From Devosia faecipullorum (lineage in GTDB: Bacteria; Pseudomonadota; Alphaproteobacteria; Rhizobiales; Devosiaceae), in assembly GCF_015158295.1 (NCBI RefSeq), contig NZ_JACDXV010000003.1, positions 204,059 to 268,058 on the forward strand: DNA of 64,000 bases, given 5' to 3'. Positions 1 through 10,351 of the stretch are shown here, piece after piece (the first letter of the stretch is position 1; each line of letters starts with the position of its first letter). Below the pieces are notes generated by a model that did no database searches, was not told the origin of the DNA, and worked only from the letters and a program-made list of their open reading frames with translations. A program made the position numbers and the translations under genes.

Positions 1-2595
1 CACGTAAAGTTCATCCTCGGCGCGGGTCATGGCCACATAGAGCCGGCGCCAATATTCCTCCCCCAGGGCGGCATCGGCGGCGTCCTTGATCGGCAGTGTC
101 GCCTCGCCATGCTGGCCCCTGGCCGAGGCATGGACCAGAAGCGGTCCGGGGGCGCTGTTGAGCACATAGACCGGCTTGCCAGTCATCTGCACCGAGGGCT
201 TGGCCGTCGCATCGGCGAGAATGACGATGGGCGCTTCCAGCCCCTTGGCGCCATGCACGGTCATCACCCGCACCCCGCCGCCGCTTTCGGCCAGTTCGCG
301 CTTGATGGTCACCGAGCGGCGGCGCATCTCGACGGCAAAGCCCTGCAGGGAGGGCTGCCCGCCCTGTTCATGGGCCAGAGCCAGTTCGAGCAATTCGGAG
401 AGAACTTCATCGACTTCATAGCCGAGCCGCGCGTGGAAGCGCCGCAGGCCGCCCTCGGCATAAAGCAGGAAAGCGAGGAATTCGAAGGGCCGTTCGCGGT
501 CGAGCTGGCCGCGCCAGCGCGCGAGGCGCTCCGCCGCATCCTGTGCCGGGGCGATGTGCGAAATGGCCAGGGCCGACCAGAGGCTTTGCCCCTCGTCCCG
601 CTTGTGCGCCAGCTCGAACAGATCGGTTTCCGAGAGATCGAAAAGCGGCGAACGCAGGACAGCCGCCAATTGCAGGTCATCGGCGGGATTGAGCAGCACG
701 TCGATCAAAGCCAGAAGGTCGAGCACGGCGATATGGCCGGTCACCGCCAGCCGGTCGGCGCCCGGCGTCGGCAGGTGTTCGGCGCGCAGGGCGGCAATGA
801 TGTCCTGAAAAAACGGCCCGCGCTTCTGCACCAGGATCAGCACGTCATCGGCGCTGACGGCGCGGCCGCGCTGGCCCAGCACCCGTCCGGTCTCGATCCA
901 GCCCCGGATCTGGCGGGCGATGCGCAGTGCCACCTGGCGGGTGGCGCTCTGTTCGGCCTCCACCGGCTCGCGTGGCCATTGGTCGGTGTCGCGCTGGGAT
1001 TTTTCCTCCTGCACCGGCGGCCAGAGGGTGACGCTGCCCCCCTCCTGCACGCGCGCCGCCTGATGCAGCACTTTTTCCGCCGACAACAGGGCGGCGCGAA
1101 TATCGTCGCGCCCGGTGACCTTGTCCACCGCGTCCAGAATGGTCCTGAGGGTGCGGAAACTGGTATGGAGCGGCACCCGGGCAAAGGGTTTTCCCGAAGC
1201 CCGCGCCCGCTGGGCCATGTCCAGTCCGGTCTCCCCGAACAGCACGGGCTGCGCCCCCTGGAAGGAATAGATCGACTGTTTCTGGTCACCCACGGCAAAG
1301 ATCGAACGGGGCCTCTCGACCGCGCCCTCGCCAGTGAAGAATTCCACCGCCAGAGCCTTCACCACTCGCCATTGGCGTTCATTGGTGTCCTGGCTTTCAT
1401 CGACCAGGATATGGTCGATCCCGGCATCAAGCTTATAATGCACCCAGGGGGCGATGGCCGCATCGTCGAAGAGATCGCCGAGCTTTTCGATGAGATCGTC
1501 GAAATCGAGCAGCGCATGGCGGCGCTTCTCCTCCTCGTAGCGCCCGCGGATCGCCGCCACCACGTCGAGCACCGCTTCGCTGCGCGCCACCAGCAGCGCG
1601 CCGTTCAATTGCGCCTCCCCCTCGACCAGCCGCTCCTGTTCGGCCAGCAGCAATTCGTGCAGTGCCGGATAGGTCTCCACCTCCTTCTTGAGCATCAGCC
1701 GCGCGCGGGGTTCGCCCTTGCCGGTGAAGAAGGCGGCGCGCAGGCCCTCGAGGGTCGGATAATCCGGGTCGAGCCGGGCGAGCAGGTCGGCACAGCGGGA
1801 ATTGCCCGCCGGATCGCCCTTGAGACAGGCCATCAGCTGGCGCAGCGCCTCAGGTGTTAGCAATGTGTTGGCCAAGAGCCCCGAACGGATAGTTTCGAGG
1901 CTATCCTGGACATCAATCAGCTGACGCAGGCGCCGTTTTGCGGCGGAAATGTCAACCAGCAGCGGTTTCAGCCGAGCCCCTTCCGAGAGCGCCGAATTGA
2001 TGGCCTTGGCGATGGCCTCGTCGCTCATCAGCCCGAACAGGGTCTCGACCGCCTCGCAATGCGCCCCGCCCCTAAGTCCTTCCGCCAGAACGCTTTCTCG
2101 CGCCGAGAGCACCATCTGGGCCTGCTGCTCGTCCTCGATGACGGCAAAGTCGAAGGGCACGCCGGCCTCGATGGGAAAACGGTGCAGCACTGCTTCGCAA
2201 TAGGCGTGGATGGTGATGATCCTCAGCCCCCCCGGCGTTTCCAGCGCCCGGGCGAACAGAATACGGGCATCGGCCAGCATGGCGGGGTCGGGCGCGGAAC
2301 CGATCAAGTCCCTGACATCCTTGAGCAATTCGGCATCGCTGGCGAGAGCCCATTGCGCCAGCCGCGCCCCCACGCGCTTGCGCATCTCCGCCGCCGCCGC
2401 CTTGGTATAGGTCAGGCAAAGAATCGATTGCGGCCGCGTCCCGGCCAATAAAAGCCTTAAAACACGGTGGGTTAGCACATAGGTCTTGCCCGATCCGGCA
2501 TTGGCCTCCACCCAGATCGAATAATCCGGATCGCTGGCCCGACCCTGGCTGGTCCTGGTGTCGAAGGGAATTTCAAGCGCACCACGATCGCTCAT
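1..2595 (-). CDS. addA: AddA, double-strand break repair helicase-nuclease (partial, 3' end beyond the window)
   Basis: Helicase subunit of the AddAB complex, which resects DNA double-strand breaks for RecA loading. Reading the minus strand from ATG at 2595 gives 865 open codons up to the window edge. Visible UvrD/Rep motifs in order: Walker A (ANAGSGKT, near residue 35), DFDDL, the Walker B region LVDESQDTN, GDQKQSIYSFQGA, TSFRT, VMTVHGAKGLE (motif V) and YVAMTRAEDEL (motif VI) at the very edge. The family is roughly 1,150 residues long, so the missing part should be the C-terminal PD-(D/E)XK nuclease. The start overlaps the addB stop by 4 bp (ATGA), indicating translational coupling. Confidence 0.95.
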   Translation of the reverse strand, partial: MSDRGALEIPFDTRTSQGRASDPDYSIWVEANAGSGKTYVLTHRVLRLLLAGTRPQSILCLTYTKAAAAEMRKRVGARLAQWALASDAELLKDVRDLIGSAPDPAMLADARILFARALETPGGLRIITIHAYCEAVLHRFPIEAGVPFDFAVIEDEQQAQMVLSARESVLAEGLRGGAHCEAVETLFGLMSDEAIAKAINSALSEGARLKPLLVDISAAKRRLRQLIDVQDSLETIRSGLLANTLLTPEALRQLMACLKGDPAGNSRCADLLARLDPDYPTLEGLRAAFFTGKGEPRARLMLKKEVETYPALHELLLAEQERLVEGEAQLNGALLVARSEAVLDVVAAIRGRYEEEKRRHALLDFDDLIEKLGDLFDDAAIAPWVHYKLDAGIDHILVDESQDTNERQWRVVKALAVEFFTGEGAVERPRSIFAVGDQKQSIYSFQGAQPVLFGETGLDMAQRARASGKPFARVPLHTSFRTLRTILDAVDKVTGRDDIRAALLSAEKVLHQAARVQEGGSVTLWPPVQEEKSQRDTDQWPREPVEAEQSATRQVALRIARQIRGWIETGRVLGQRGRAVSADDVLILVQKRGPFFQDIIAALRAEHLPTPGADRLAVTGHIAVLDLLALIDVLLNPADDLQLAAVLRSPLFDLSETDLFELAHKRDEGQSLWSALAISHIAPAQDAAERLARWRGQLDRERPFEFLAFLLYAEGGLRRFHARLGYEVDEVLSELLELALAHEQGGQPSLQGFAVEMRRRSVTIKRELAESGGGVRVMTVHGAKGLEAPIVILADATAKPSVQMTGKPVYVLNSAPGPLLVHASARGQHGEATLPIKDAADAALGEEYWRRLYVAMTRAEDELYV

Positions 2596-5500
2596 GGCTC
2601 CTCCTCCCCATCGGCCGAACTCCATTCAGAGACCCGCGCCAGATGGTCGTAAGGCCCTGCAAACCTTTGGGTTTTGAGTGGCAGGAGGCGGGCCGGCAAC
2701 GGGGTTTCGTGCATCAGGAAGAAGTCGATATGCCCCTGCATGCGCCGCCAGATTTCGTCGGCAGCCGCCATGATATCGAGGCCATCGGCCGTCGCAAAGG
2801 CGCTGGGCTTGAAGGCGTCGGGCCCCAGCCCGATCTTGATATAGGTCAGTGCCGAGGAGGCGGCAGGCGCGATGGCCTTCATCGCGCCCGCCTTGGCCAT
2901 CAATGCCTCGACCGGCAATTGCGGCGCTTCAAACGCCTTCATGCTGGGGGGGCTCGGCGGCGATCCGGTTTTAAAATCAAGGATTTCCAGCGTGCCGTCG
3001 CGGAGTTCATCCACCCGGTCGGCAGTGCCGGTAATGCGGAAATTGCGGGCCAGGGGCAGGCTCCATTCGCCTGAAATTTCGGCGTGGCGGGCGAGCAATT
3101 GCCCCTCGCGGCCACGCTCGAATTCGAGGAACTGGGCGGCGGCGGTCTCGAAGCGGCGCAGCCAGATGTCGCGGCGTTCGCCGATCATGTCGAGTCCGGC
3201 AAATTCCTCATTGGCGATTTCCATAATCTTGCCAAGGGCTTGGTCCGCCATGACGTCGTGCCCCTCATTGACGAAACGGGCGAAGATGGCGTGGATGATA
3301 GTGCCGCGCTCCCGGGCATCGGGGTCTTCACCCAGGGCATCGAGGGGCCGAAGCCGCAGCACATGCTTGGCATAAAGATCATAGGGCGAGCGCATCAGCG
3401 TTTCGATCTCGGTGACCGAGAGCCGGTTGAGGCGCGGCACGATGGGCGGATTGGGCGCCGGGCGCGGCGCCGGACGGATCTCGGTCACGGCGTCGAGCGC
3501 CCGTGCCGCGGCGCGCCAGACCGAGCCGCGCGCCCGCAGGCTATCGGCCTGATTTTCCCCGATAAAAGCGTCGAGCCGCTGCAATAGCCGCGAGGGCAGG
3601 GCCGGGCTCGCGCCGATCCGATCGGCATAGGCGAGGATCACTTCGCCATTGCCCATGGCCTGGGCAAAGTCATGGGCAGCAAGGCCCTGCATGCGTTCAG
3701 GCGGCTCGAGGCCGGCGGCCAGCCGCATGTTCCGGCTGAGCCAAGGACCGGGATCGGCGGGGCCGGGCCATTTGTCCTCGTTGAGCGCCCCCAGGATCAG
3801 CAGGTCGGGGCTCATCAGCCGGGCTTCGAGCTGGCCCCAGATGGCGATGTCCTGCCGTCGCTCCTCGTGATTGCGCACCTCGACGCTATCCATCAGCGCG
3901 AACAGCACCTGATCGAGCCCGAAGGGGCCGAAGCGATGGCCCTGCCCGGCCAGCAGCGCCATGTCCGCCGCCCAGGCCGACAATTCCTCGCGTCCATGCA
4001 ACGCCATGCCGGTGCTCAAAGCCTCGACGCTGGCCCAGAGCGCCCCGGCAAGGCTTGCCGCGTCCATGTCCGTCTGCCCGAGCAGCGCGGTCAGAGGCGC
4101 AATCGCCGCTTCCAGCCGGTCGAGCAGGCCGGAAAGGGTTGCGGCGGCTTCGGGCGTGATGGGTCTGCGCCGTGTTTTCGGATCGTCCACTTTCCGCGCG
4201 GCCAGCAGGGCTCGCAACCCGGCAAAGCCGGGCGCTGGACGCTGCCCGCGCAGCAGCAGGAGATCGAGACTATTGGCCGTTTCGGCGATGACCGCACGTC
4301 CCCCCCCGAGGCTGACGGCGCGGTTGCGCAGCAGCGCCATGAGATCGGCGGGCGCGCAGCGACTGACCGCAAGGCTCAGCGCCTGGCGCGCCAGCCGCCC
4401 GGACGGGGCGTGAAAGAGCGGGGAACCGGCGGCGTCATCGACATGGATGGCGAAGCGCTTGAGTTCGGCGGCGATGCGCCTGGCGAGATTGCGGTCGGGC
4501 GTGACGATGCCCACGCTCTTTCCCCCGGCCAGGGCCGCGCGGGCGGCCAGCGCAATGGCGCGCGCCTCCTCGTCCTCATGGCGCGCCTGGATGATGGAGA
4601 CACCGGAAAAGGCGGCATCGAGCCGCGCCATATCGGGCCGCTGCCCGGCCCAGAGAGCGGTGTCCCCGGCCAGGGCCAGGGCGCGATTGACCCAGGCGGT
4701 GCGCTCATGAGGAATTGGGCACAATTCGGTGACATCCTCGATCCCAGCCCGCAAAACCGTGAGCAGGTGGGCGAGGCCATATTGGGGATGGCCATGCGGG
4801 TTCTGCTCATCCTGACGCAAGGCCGCCAGCGCTTCTGCGCCCATATCCATGTCGAGGCCCGGCAGCACCACAGCGCCGCGCTTGAGACCGGCAATGGCGG
4901 CAAGCAGGCGGGCGGTCGCCGGAATGGAACCGGTGGACCCCGCGGCGATCACCGGCCTGTCGCCATAGAGAAAGGGCGCGGCCAGAGCCTGCCGGTCGAG
5001 CCGCGCCCGCCGCAGGGCGGCGACATCACTCAAATTGAGCGCGTCGAGCCATTGCGGCCAGGCGGTGAGCGCAATATCGAGAAATTCCAGCGTCTGCTGC
5101 CAATATTCTCCCAGTTCCTGCGCCATATCGCTGCCGATGGCGCGGATGTCGGCGGCGCTGCGCTCCTCGACCAGGAGGTCGTCGATCACCTGGCCCAACG
5201 AGCCCGCCATGGAGAAGATTTCCGCCGCACTGGGCGGGCTGGAAAAGGCCTCGCGCCCGCGCACGCTGCGCGCCCATTGCGCCACCAGATGCGAGAGGGT
5301 GAGCCGCCGCATCAACCCGCCGGCCTGTCGGGGCAGAGCCGGGGCGTCGAAGGGGGGCAGGAACGGTTCCTCATCCCCCTCCTCGCCACCAAAGGTGCGG
5401 ATGTCGGGGAGAAGGCCGGTAAAGCCGGGCTGGCGGGAGAAGGCCTCGGCCAGTTTTCGCCGGGCGCGCTGGGTCGGCACGATGATCGTGACATCGCTCA

Positions 5501-5609
5501 GCCAGAACGGCCCGGTTCGATCCCAGCCCGCCAGGAGCCGCCCATCCATCACGGCTTCGGCAAGGCAGGGCAGGAAGGGCGTCGATGGCGCGATGGAAAA
5601 CAGTCTCAT
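2592..5609 (-). CDS. addB: AddB, double-strand break repair protein (alphaproteobacterial type)
   Basis: Partner of AddA in break resection. 1,005 aa, as expected for the alphaproteobacterial AddB family. The N-terminal half is a degenerate helicase-like fold without a usable Walker A. The C-terminal quarter carries a RecB-type nuclease: RERGTIIHAIFARFV, then the catalytic EILDFKTG motif and a downstream QLPVEALMA. Unlike Bacillus AddB I see no cysteine set for an iron-sulfur cluster. Start and stop overlap the neighbouring genes by 4 bp on each side (ATGA), so murU-like, addB and addA form one translationally coupled unit. Confidence 0.95.
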   Translation of the reverse strand: MRLFSIAPSTPFLPCLAEAVMDGRLLAGWDRTGPFWLSDVTIIVPTQRARRKLAEAFSRQPGFTGLLPDIRTFGGEEGDEEPFLPPFDAPALPRQAGGLMRRLTLSHLVAQWARSVRGREAFSSPPSAAEIFSMAGSLGQVIDDLLVEERSAADIRAIGSDMAQELGEYWQQTLEFLDIALTAWPQWLDALNLSDVAALRRARLDRQALAAPFLYGDRPVIAAGSTGSIPATARLLAAIAGLKRGAVVLPGLDMDMGAEALAALRQDEQNPHGHPQYGLAHLLTVLRAGIEDVTELCPIPHERTAWVNRALALAGDTALWAGQRPDMARLDAAFSGVSIIQARHEDEEARAIALAARAALAGGKSVGIVTPDRNLARRIAAELKRFAIHVDDAAGSPLFHAPSGRLARQALSLAVSRCAPADLMALLRNRAVSLGGGRAVIAETANSLDLLLLRGQRPAPGFAGLRALLAARKVDDPKTRRRPITPEAAATLSGLLDRLEAAIAPLTALLGQTDMDAASLAGALWASVEALSTGMALHGREELSAWAADMALLAGQGHRFGPFGLDQVLFALMDSVEVRNHEERRQDIAIWGQLEARLMSPDLLILGALNEDKWPGPADPGPWLSRNMRLAAGLEPPERMQGLAAHDFAQAMGNGEVILAYADRIGASPALPSRLLQRLDAFIGENQADSLRARGSVWRAAARALDAVTEIRPAPRPAPNPPIVPRLNRLSVTEIETLMRSPYDLYAKHVLRLRPLDALGEDPDARERGTIIHAIFARFVNEGHDVMADQALGKIMEIANEEFAGLDMIGERRDIWLRRFETAAAQFLEFERGREGQLLARHAEISGEWSLPLARNFRITGTADRVDELRDGTLEILDFKTGSPPSPPSMKAFEAPQLPVEALMAKAGAMKAIAPAASSALTYIKIGLGPDAFKPSAFATADGLDIMAAADEIWRRMQGHIDFFLMHETPLPARLLPLKTQRFAGPYDHLARVSEWSSADGEEEP

Positions 5610-6298
5610 GACGAGAGGGCCTTTTCGGCTGCGGCCAGCCCCGCTGCATCCCCGACATGAAACCAGGGCGCATCAAGCACCACGCCCTTGAGGCGCTCGT
5701 CCTCGAGCGCCGCATCGATCAGCAGGTTGAGCGAAAACGTGCCATCGGGGGTGGTTTCGAACAATGAGCGCCCGAGCAGCGCCACGCCGCCATAAATGAC
5801 CGGCGCGCCATAATCGCGGGTCACATGGCCATCGGGAGCAAGGCAGAAATCGTGGCTGCGGGCAAAGCCTGTGGCGCGATGCGGCTGGATGCAGAGCAGG
5901 GTGATGTCTCCTTCCCCGCCGTGAGCTTCGCGCATGCGCGCCAGAGGATTGTCGACGCTGGGCAGCCAGAAGGCGTCGGTATTCATGACAAGGAAGGGGT
6001 CGGAATGCAGCATGGGCAAAGCCGCCTTGACGCCGCCGCCCGTTCCCAGCAGCACCTCCTCGCGATTGACCTTCAGCAGGCCGCCGAAATGGGCGAGCAA
6101 TTGGTCGGCGCGGTAATGGGCATTGGCGAGGAAGCGCGTCGCCCCTTCCGCCCGCGCATCGTCCATAACCCGCTCGATCAGCGGTCTTCCGGCAACCGGC
6201 ACCAAGGGCTTAGGGAGGGCATCGGTCAGCGGCCGCAGCCTCGTGCCGAGACCCGCCGCCAGCAACATCACATCGGGGAATCGGGCGTTTTTATCCAT
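5606..6298 (-). CDS. MurU-like nucleotidyltransferase (sugar-1-phosphate uridylyltransferase family)
   Basis: About 230 aa with the nucleotidyltransferase signature LLAAGLGTRLRPLTDALPKP near the N terminus and an AGRPLIERV segment. It resembles MurU, N-acetylmuramate-1-phosphate uridylyltransferase of the peptidoglycan-recycling shortcut to UDP-MurNAc. The reading frame is open further upstream to 6397, but ATG 6298 is chosen because the conserved sequence starts there and the upstream stretch is arginine-rich readthrough crossing the accD terminator. In related genomes a murU-like gene usually follows amgK (the matching sugar kinase) and tsaE; neither is next to it here, so the MurU assignment rests on sequence and on the addBA linkage only. 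Confidence 0.8.
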   Translation of the reverse strand: MDKNARFPDVMLLAAGLGTRLRPLTDALPKPLVPVAGRPLIERVMDDARAEGATRFLANAHYRADQLLAHFGGLLKVNREEVLLGTGGGVKAALPMLHSDPFLVMNTDAFWLPSVDNPLARMREAHGGEGDITLLCIQPHRATGFARSHDFCLAPDGHVTRDYGAPVIYGGVALLGRSLFETTPDGTFSLNLLIDAALEDERLKGVVLDAPWFHVGDAAGLAAAEKALSS

Positions 6299-6395
6299 GC
6301 GCCGGATAAGAAAGGGTGTGGCCTTTCTTGTCCAGAGTGCGTGGTCATGCCTGCGCCTGCGCGCGCGACGCGAGGGCCGTTGCGAAAGCCGCGGC

Positions 6396-6427
6396 AAAAA
6401 AGAACCCTCGGGTCAGGGCCCGAGGGT
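6396..6427 (-). terminator. Rho-independent terminator downstream of accD
   Basis: A 9-bp perfect inverted repeat (ACCCTCGGG / CCCGAGGGT) with a 6-nt loop, followed on the minus strand by TTCTTTTTT. It sits 49 bp past the accD stop and before the murU-like start, so it separates the trp-accD unit from murU-addB-addA, which must then have its own promoter between about 6299 and 6395. Confidence 0.85.
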
Positions 6428-6475
6428 GAAGAATTCCGGGCAACAGGCCCCTCAAGTGGCGAGGCGCCGGAAGGC

Positions 6476-7456
6476 CTATTCGGCGTGGGCGGCGGCGGCG
6501 GGCGGCTCGATATCGTCGTCGCCTTCAGCGGCAAGAGCGGCGTCGCGCAGGCTGGCCTGGGCGGCGATGGCCTTGGTGCTGGTGGCGGTGATCGCCTCGT
6601 TGGGCGGCGCCTTGGTGAGAATGGCGGCGAGCGAGCCGATGGTGGAGCGCAGATTGTGGCGATGCACCACCATGTCCACCATGCCGTGCTGGTAGAGATA
6701 TTCGGAACGCTGGAAGCCCTTGGGCAGTTTTTCGCGAATGGTCTGCTCGATGACGCGCTGGCCGGCAAAGCCGATCAAGGCGCCCGGCTCGGCCAGATGC
6801 ACATCGCCCAGCATGGCATAGGAGGCGGTGACGCCGCCGGTGGTCGGATTGGTCAGCACCACAAAGAAAGGCAGGCCCGCCTCGCGCAGCCGCAGCACGG
6901 CGACGGTGGTGCGCGGCATCTGCATCAGCGAAAGTACGCCTTCCTGCATGCGCGCGCCGCCCGAGGAGACGAAGAGCACGAAGGGTGTCTTGAGCCGGAT
7001 CGCGGTTTCGAGCCCGGTAATGATGCCCTGCCCGGCCGCCATGCCGAGCGAGCCGCCCATGAAATCGAAATCCTGTATGCCCACGGTCACGGCGCGCTCA
7101 TAGAGCTTGCCAGTGGCCACGATCACCGAATCCTCATAGCCGGTCTTGGCGCGGCTTTCCTTGAGGCGGTCGGTGTAGCGCTTCTGGTCGCGGAATTTGA
7201 GCGGATCGAGCGGCACCGAAGGCACCGGGACCAGATCGTATTTCCCCTCGTCCAGAAAGGTCGCCAGCCGGTCAGCCGGCTTGATCTTCATGTGATAGCC
7301 CGAATTGGGCACGACCCATTGATTGGCCTCGAGGTCGCGATAGAACACCATTTCACCCGATTCCGGGTCTTTCACCCACAGGTTTTCCGGCGTGTCCCGC
7401 TTCGGATTGAGGATCGAGCGGATTTTGGGGCGGACGAAATTGTCGATCCAGTTCAT
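6476..7456 (-). CDS. accD: Acetyl-CoA carboxylase carboxyltransferase subunit beta
   Basis: Carboxyltransferase beta subunit that, with AccA, transfers carboxyl from carboxybiotin to acetyl-CoA in fatty-acid synthesis. 326 aa, starting [12 protein letters not shown] as typical for alphaproteobacteria; the crotonase-like core includes [15 protein letters not shown] and [16 protein letters not shown]. The N-terminal zinc-ribbon position reads DPESGEM and VVPNSGYHM: none of the four zinc-binding cysteines is present, and I find no cysteine in the whole protein. The C terminus is an alanine-rich acidic tail. It lies 114 bp downstream of trpA; the intergenic stretch has a 7-bp-stem hairpin (7472-7492) just before the start. 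Confidence 0.95.
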   Translation of the reverse strand: MNWIDNFVRPKIRSILNPKRDTPENLWVKDPESGEMVFYRDLEANQWVVPNSGYHMKIKPADRLATFLDEGKYDLVPVPSVPLDPLKFRDQKRYTDRLKESRAKTGYEDSVIVATGKLYERAVTVGIQDFDFMGGSLGMAAGQGIITGLETAIRLKTPFVLFVSSGGARMQEGVLSLMQMPRTTVAVLRLREAGLPFFVVLTNPTTGGVTASYAMLGDVHLAEPGALIGFAGQRVIEQTIREKLPKGFQRSEYLYQHGMVDMVVHRHNLRSTIGSLAAILTKAPPNEAITATSTKAIAAQASLRDAALAAEGDDDIEPPAAAAHAE

Positions 7457-7570
7457 GGCGCGGCCTTTCGCGGTGAGCTCTCTTGGCTCACCTAGTCGTC
7501 AATTGTGGCAATTCTTATCAGGCAGGGCGCAAGGCGCAAAGCCGTGACGGATAAAGGGGCTGTGGACAGT

Positions 7571-8395
7571 TCAGCCCCGCGCCCGCCTGACCCCACCGGC
7601 CAGGTCGGCCACGAGGTCGCGCACCGCGGCCAAGGTCTTGTCCGTCGCCTTGCCATCGACCAGCGTCCTGGCCAGTGCATCGACCAGGACCGTGCCCACC
7701 ACGATGCCATCGGCATGCCTGCCGATTTCGGCGGCGTCCTCGGCGCTCTTGATGCCGAAGCCGACGGCGACGGGCAGGTCCGTATGGGCCTTGATGCGGT
7801 CCACCGCCTCACCCACGGCGCCGCGCGACTTGATCTGAGCGCCGGTGACCCCGTTCATCGAGACGTAATAGACAAAGCCCGAAGTGTTTTTCAGAACCAC
7901 CGGCAGGCGCTTCTCGTCGGTGGTGGGCGTCGTGAGACGAATGAAATTGAGCCCGGCCTTGAGCGCGGGAATGCACAATTCCTCGTCTTCCTCCGCCGGC
8001 AGGTCGACCACGATGAGCCCGTCGATACCGGCCGTTTTCGCGGCAGTGACGAAGCGGTCGACGCCGAAGGAATAGATCGGGTTGTAATAGCCCATCAGCA
8101 CGATGGGGGTATGGTCATCCTTGCGGCGGAATTCCTCCACCATGCCGAGCAGGCCCAGCATGGTCTGGCCCGCCGCCAGCGCCCGCTGGCCGCCGAGCTG
8201 GATGGCGACACCATCGGCCATGGGATCGGAAAAGGGCATGCCCAGTTCGATAATGTCCGCGCCGGCCTGCGGCAGGGCGTTGAGAATGGCCTGACCGGTG
8301 GCGAGGTCGGGGTCGCCACCCATGATATAGGTGACGAGCGCCGGGCGGTTCTCGGCCTTGAGTTCGGCGAAGCGTCTTTCGATACGGCTGGTCAT
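7571..8395 (-). CDS. trpA: Tryptophan synthase alpha subunit
   Basis: Cleaves indole-3-glycerol phosphate to indole and glyceraldehyde-3-phosphate; indole is channelled to TrpB. 274 aa, normal length. The catalytic Glu is in [11 protein letters not shown], followed by the catalytic Asp of DPMADG; the phosphate-binding glycine loops GFGIKS and [10 protein letters not shown] are present. The start ATG overlaps the trpB stop by one base (TAATG), so the two subunits are translationally coupled, as fits their 1:1 complex. Confidence 0.97.
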   Translation of the reverse strand: MTSRIERRFAELKAENRPALVTYIMGGDPDLATGQAILNALPQAGADIIELGMPFSDPMADGVAIQLGGQRALAAGQTMLGLLGMVEEFRRKDDHTPIVLMGYYNPIYSFGVDRFVTAAKTAGIDGLIVVDLPAEEDEELCIPALKAGLNFIRLTTPTTDEKRLPVVLKNTSGFVYYVSMNGVTGAQIKSRGAVGEAVDRIKAHTDLPVAVGFGIKSAEDAAEIGRHADGIVVGTVLVDALARTLVDGKATDKTLAAVRDLVADLAGGVRRARG

Positions 8396-9609
8396 TATTT
8401 CAGCAATCCCAGATATTTGCCGACGCTTTCCACGTCCTTGTCGCCACGACCGGAGAGGCAGAGCACGATAGACTGCTCCTTGCCCATCTTGGGGGCGAGC
8501 TTCATCACCTGCGCCAAGCCATGGGCGCTTTCCAGCGCCGGAATGATGCCTTCCAGCCGGGTGAGAAGCTGGAATGCCTCCAATGCCTCATTGTCGGTAA
8601 TGGGAGCATAGGTGACGCGCTTGGTGTCGTGGAGGAAGGAATGTTCCGGGCCGACGCCGGGATAATCGAGACCGGCGGAAATGGAATGGCCTTCCAGGAT
8701 CTGCCCGTCGGCGTCCTGCAGCAGATAGGTACGATTGCCGTGCAGCACGCCCGGGCGACCGCCGGTCATGGAAGCGGCATGGCCGTTTTCCACCTCGATG
8801 CCGTGCCCGCCCGCCTCGGCGCCATAAAGGGCGACGTCGCGATCATCGAGAAAGGCATGAAACGCGCCGATGGCATTGGAGCCGCCGCCGACACAGGCGA
8901 CCACCGCATCGGGGAGCCCCCCCTCCTGGGCCGCGAACTGCTCCTTGATCTCCGCGCCGATGACGCTCTGGAAATCGCGCACCATTTCCGGATAGGGATG
9001 CGGGCCCGCCGCCGTGCCGATCAGGTAATAGGTGGTGTCCACATTGGTCACCCAATCGCGCAGGGCTTCGTTCATGGCGTCCTTGAGGGTGCCGGCCCCC
9101 GCGGTAACCGGGCGGACTTCGGCTCCCAGCATGCGCATGCGCAGCACATTGGGCATCTGCCGCTCAACGTCGGTCGCGCCCATGAAGATGGTGCAGGGCA
9201 GGTCGAACTTGGCACAGACCGTCGCCGTCGCCACGCCATGCTGGCCGGCGCCGGTTTCGGCGATGATCCTAGTCTTGCCCATGCGCTTGGCGAGCAGGAT
9301 CTGGCCCAGGCAATTGTTGACCTTGTGGCTGCCGGTGTGATTGAGCTCCTCGCGCTTGAGGAACACCTTGGCGCCGCCCAGATGCTCGGTCAGCCGCCCG
9401 GCGAAATAAAGCGGGCTGGGCCGGCCGGTATAATAGGTGGCGAGATTCTTGAGTTCGGCCTGATAGGCCGGATCGCTCCTGGCGGCGCGATATTCCCGCT
9501 CGAGATCGAGGATCAGCGGCATCAGCGTTTCGGCGACGAAGCGCCCGCCATAAATGCCGAAACGGCCATGCTCGTCGGGGCCGTTGCGCAGGGAATTGGT
9601 GCCGTCCAT
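8395..9609 (-). CDS. trpB: Tryptophan synthase beta subunit
   Basis: PLP enzyme joining indole and serine to make tryptophan. 404 aa, full length. The PLP lysine is in HTGSHKVNN, the phosphate-binding loop is [10 protein letters not shown], and the GRGDKD segment closes the C terminus. Gene order trpF-trpB-trpA is the common alphaproteobacterial arrangement. The Shine-Dalgarno (GAGAGGA, 9614-9620) lies in the 3' arm of a perfect 8-bp hairpin in the 40-bp gap after trpF, which could make initiation dependent on translation arriving from trpF. Confidence 0.97.
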   Translation of the reverse strand: MDGTNSLRNGPDEHGRFGIYGGRFVAETLMPLILDLEREYRAARSDPAYQAELKNLATYYTGRPSPLYFAGRLTEHLGGAKVFLKREELNHTGSHKVNNCLGQILLAKRMGKTRIIAETGAGQHGVATATVCAKFDLPCTIFMGATDVERQMPNVLRMRMLGAEVRPVTAGAGTLKDAMNEALRDWVTNVDTTYYLIGTAAGPHPYPEMVRDFQSVIGAEIKEQFAAQEGGLPDAVVACVGGGSNAIGAFHAFLDDRDVALYGAEAGGHGIEVENGHAASMTGGRPGVLHGNRTYLLQDADGQILEGHSISAGLDYPGVGPEHSFLHDTKRVTYAPITDNEALEAFQLLTRLEGIIPALESAHGLAQVMKLAPKMGKEQSIVLCLSGRGDKDVESVGKYLGLLK

Positions 9610-9614
9610 GTCAT

Positions 9615-9632
9615 CCTCTCGGCTGCCGAGAG
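9615..9632 (-). promoter_or_regulatory. Hairpin covering the trpB ribosome-binding site
   Basis: On the minus strand CTCTCGGC and GCCGAGAG form a perfect 8-bp stem around a single A; the 3' arm runs into the GAGAGGA Shine-Dalgarno five bases before the trpB ATG. Steric limits would open the innermost pairs. The structure is seen; the regulatory role is inference. Confidence 0.4.
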
Positions 9633-9649
9633 AACCCGGCCGCTCTGGT

Positions 9650-10297
9650 CTATCCTGCCGCCCTTGCGTTGCGGATGAACGCTTCGATCAGCTTGCTGTT
9701 CTTGACGCCCGGCGCGGTTTCCACGCCCGAGGAGACATCCACCCCGAAGGGCTTCACCTTGCCTATGGCCTCGGCGACATTATCCGGCGTCAGGCCACCC
9801 GAAAGCATGAAGGAGAGGGCAGGGTCAAGGCTTTCGAGCAGGTTCCAGTCAAAGCTTGCACCCAGACCGCCCGGCCTGTCGGCTCCCTTGGGGGGCTTGG
9901 CGTCAAGCAGAACCCGGTCCGCCACGGCGGCGAAAGTGCCGACCTGGGCCACGTCCTCGGCCGAGCCGATGGGCAGGGCCTTGAGGATTTCCACACCGGC
10001 CTCGGCGCGGATGGCCTCAACGCGATGCGGGGTTTCGGGACCATGGAGCTGGATCCAGTCCGGCCCGAGCGCCGCCACTTCGGCCACGCAGGAATTGTCC
10101 GGATTGACCAGCACGACACAGCTTTCGATCCTGCCGCGCGCCGCCGAGATCAGCCCGCCCAGATCTTCGATCGAGACATGGCGCGGCGAGCGCTGGAAAT
10201 GCATGAAGCCGACCATGTCGGCCCCCGCGGCAATGACGGTGTCGAGCAGATCATAGGTCTTGATGCCGCAGATTTTGATGATCAGAGGGTCGGCCAT
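9650..10297 (-). CDS. trpF: Phosphoribosylanthranilate isomerase
   Basis: Amadori isomerisation of phosphoribosylanthranilate, the third tryptophan pathway step. 215 aa. The general-base cysteine is in IKICGIKT near residue 10, the general-acid aspartate in GVDVSSGVE, and the C-terminal phosphate loop is also there. It is stand-alone rather than fused to TrpC, as usual in this group. It is followed after 40 bp by trpB and preceded by the LapA-domain gene. Confidence 0.96.
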   Translation of the reverse strand: MADPLIIKICGIKTYDLLDTVIAAGADMVGFMHFQRSPRHVSIEDLGGLISAARGRIESCVVLVNPDNSCVAEVAALGPDWIQLHGPETPHRVEAIRAEAGVEILKALPIGSAEDVAQVGTFAAVADRVLLDAKPPKGADRPGGLGASFDWNLLESLDPALSFMLSGGLTPDNVAEAIGKVKPFGVDVSSGVETAPGVKNSKLIEAFIRNARAAG

Positions 10298-10351
10298 AGC
10301 GGGTCGGAACCTGAGAAAGGGAAGGGATTGGAGGGCGCGGAGCGCCGCGCA

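Noticed and set aside
109..1860. 583-aa plus-strand open frame at the left edge
   Set aside because: It lies antisense to addA, whose helicase motifs are clear on the minus strand across the same bases.
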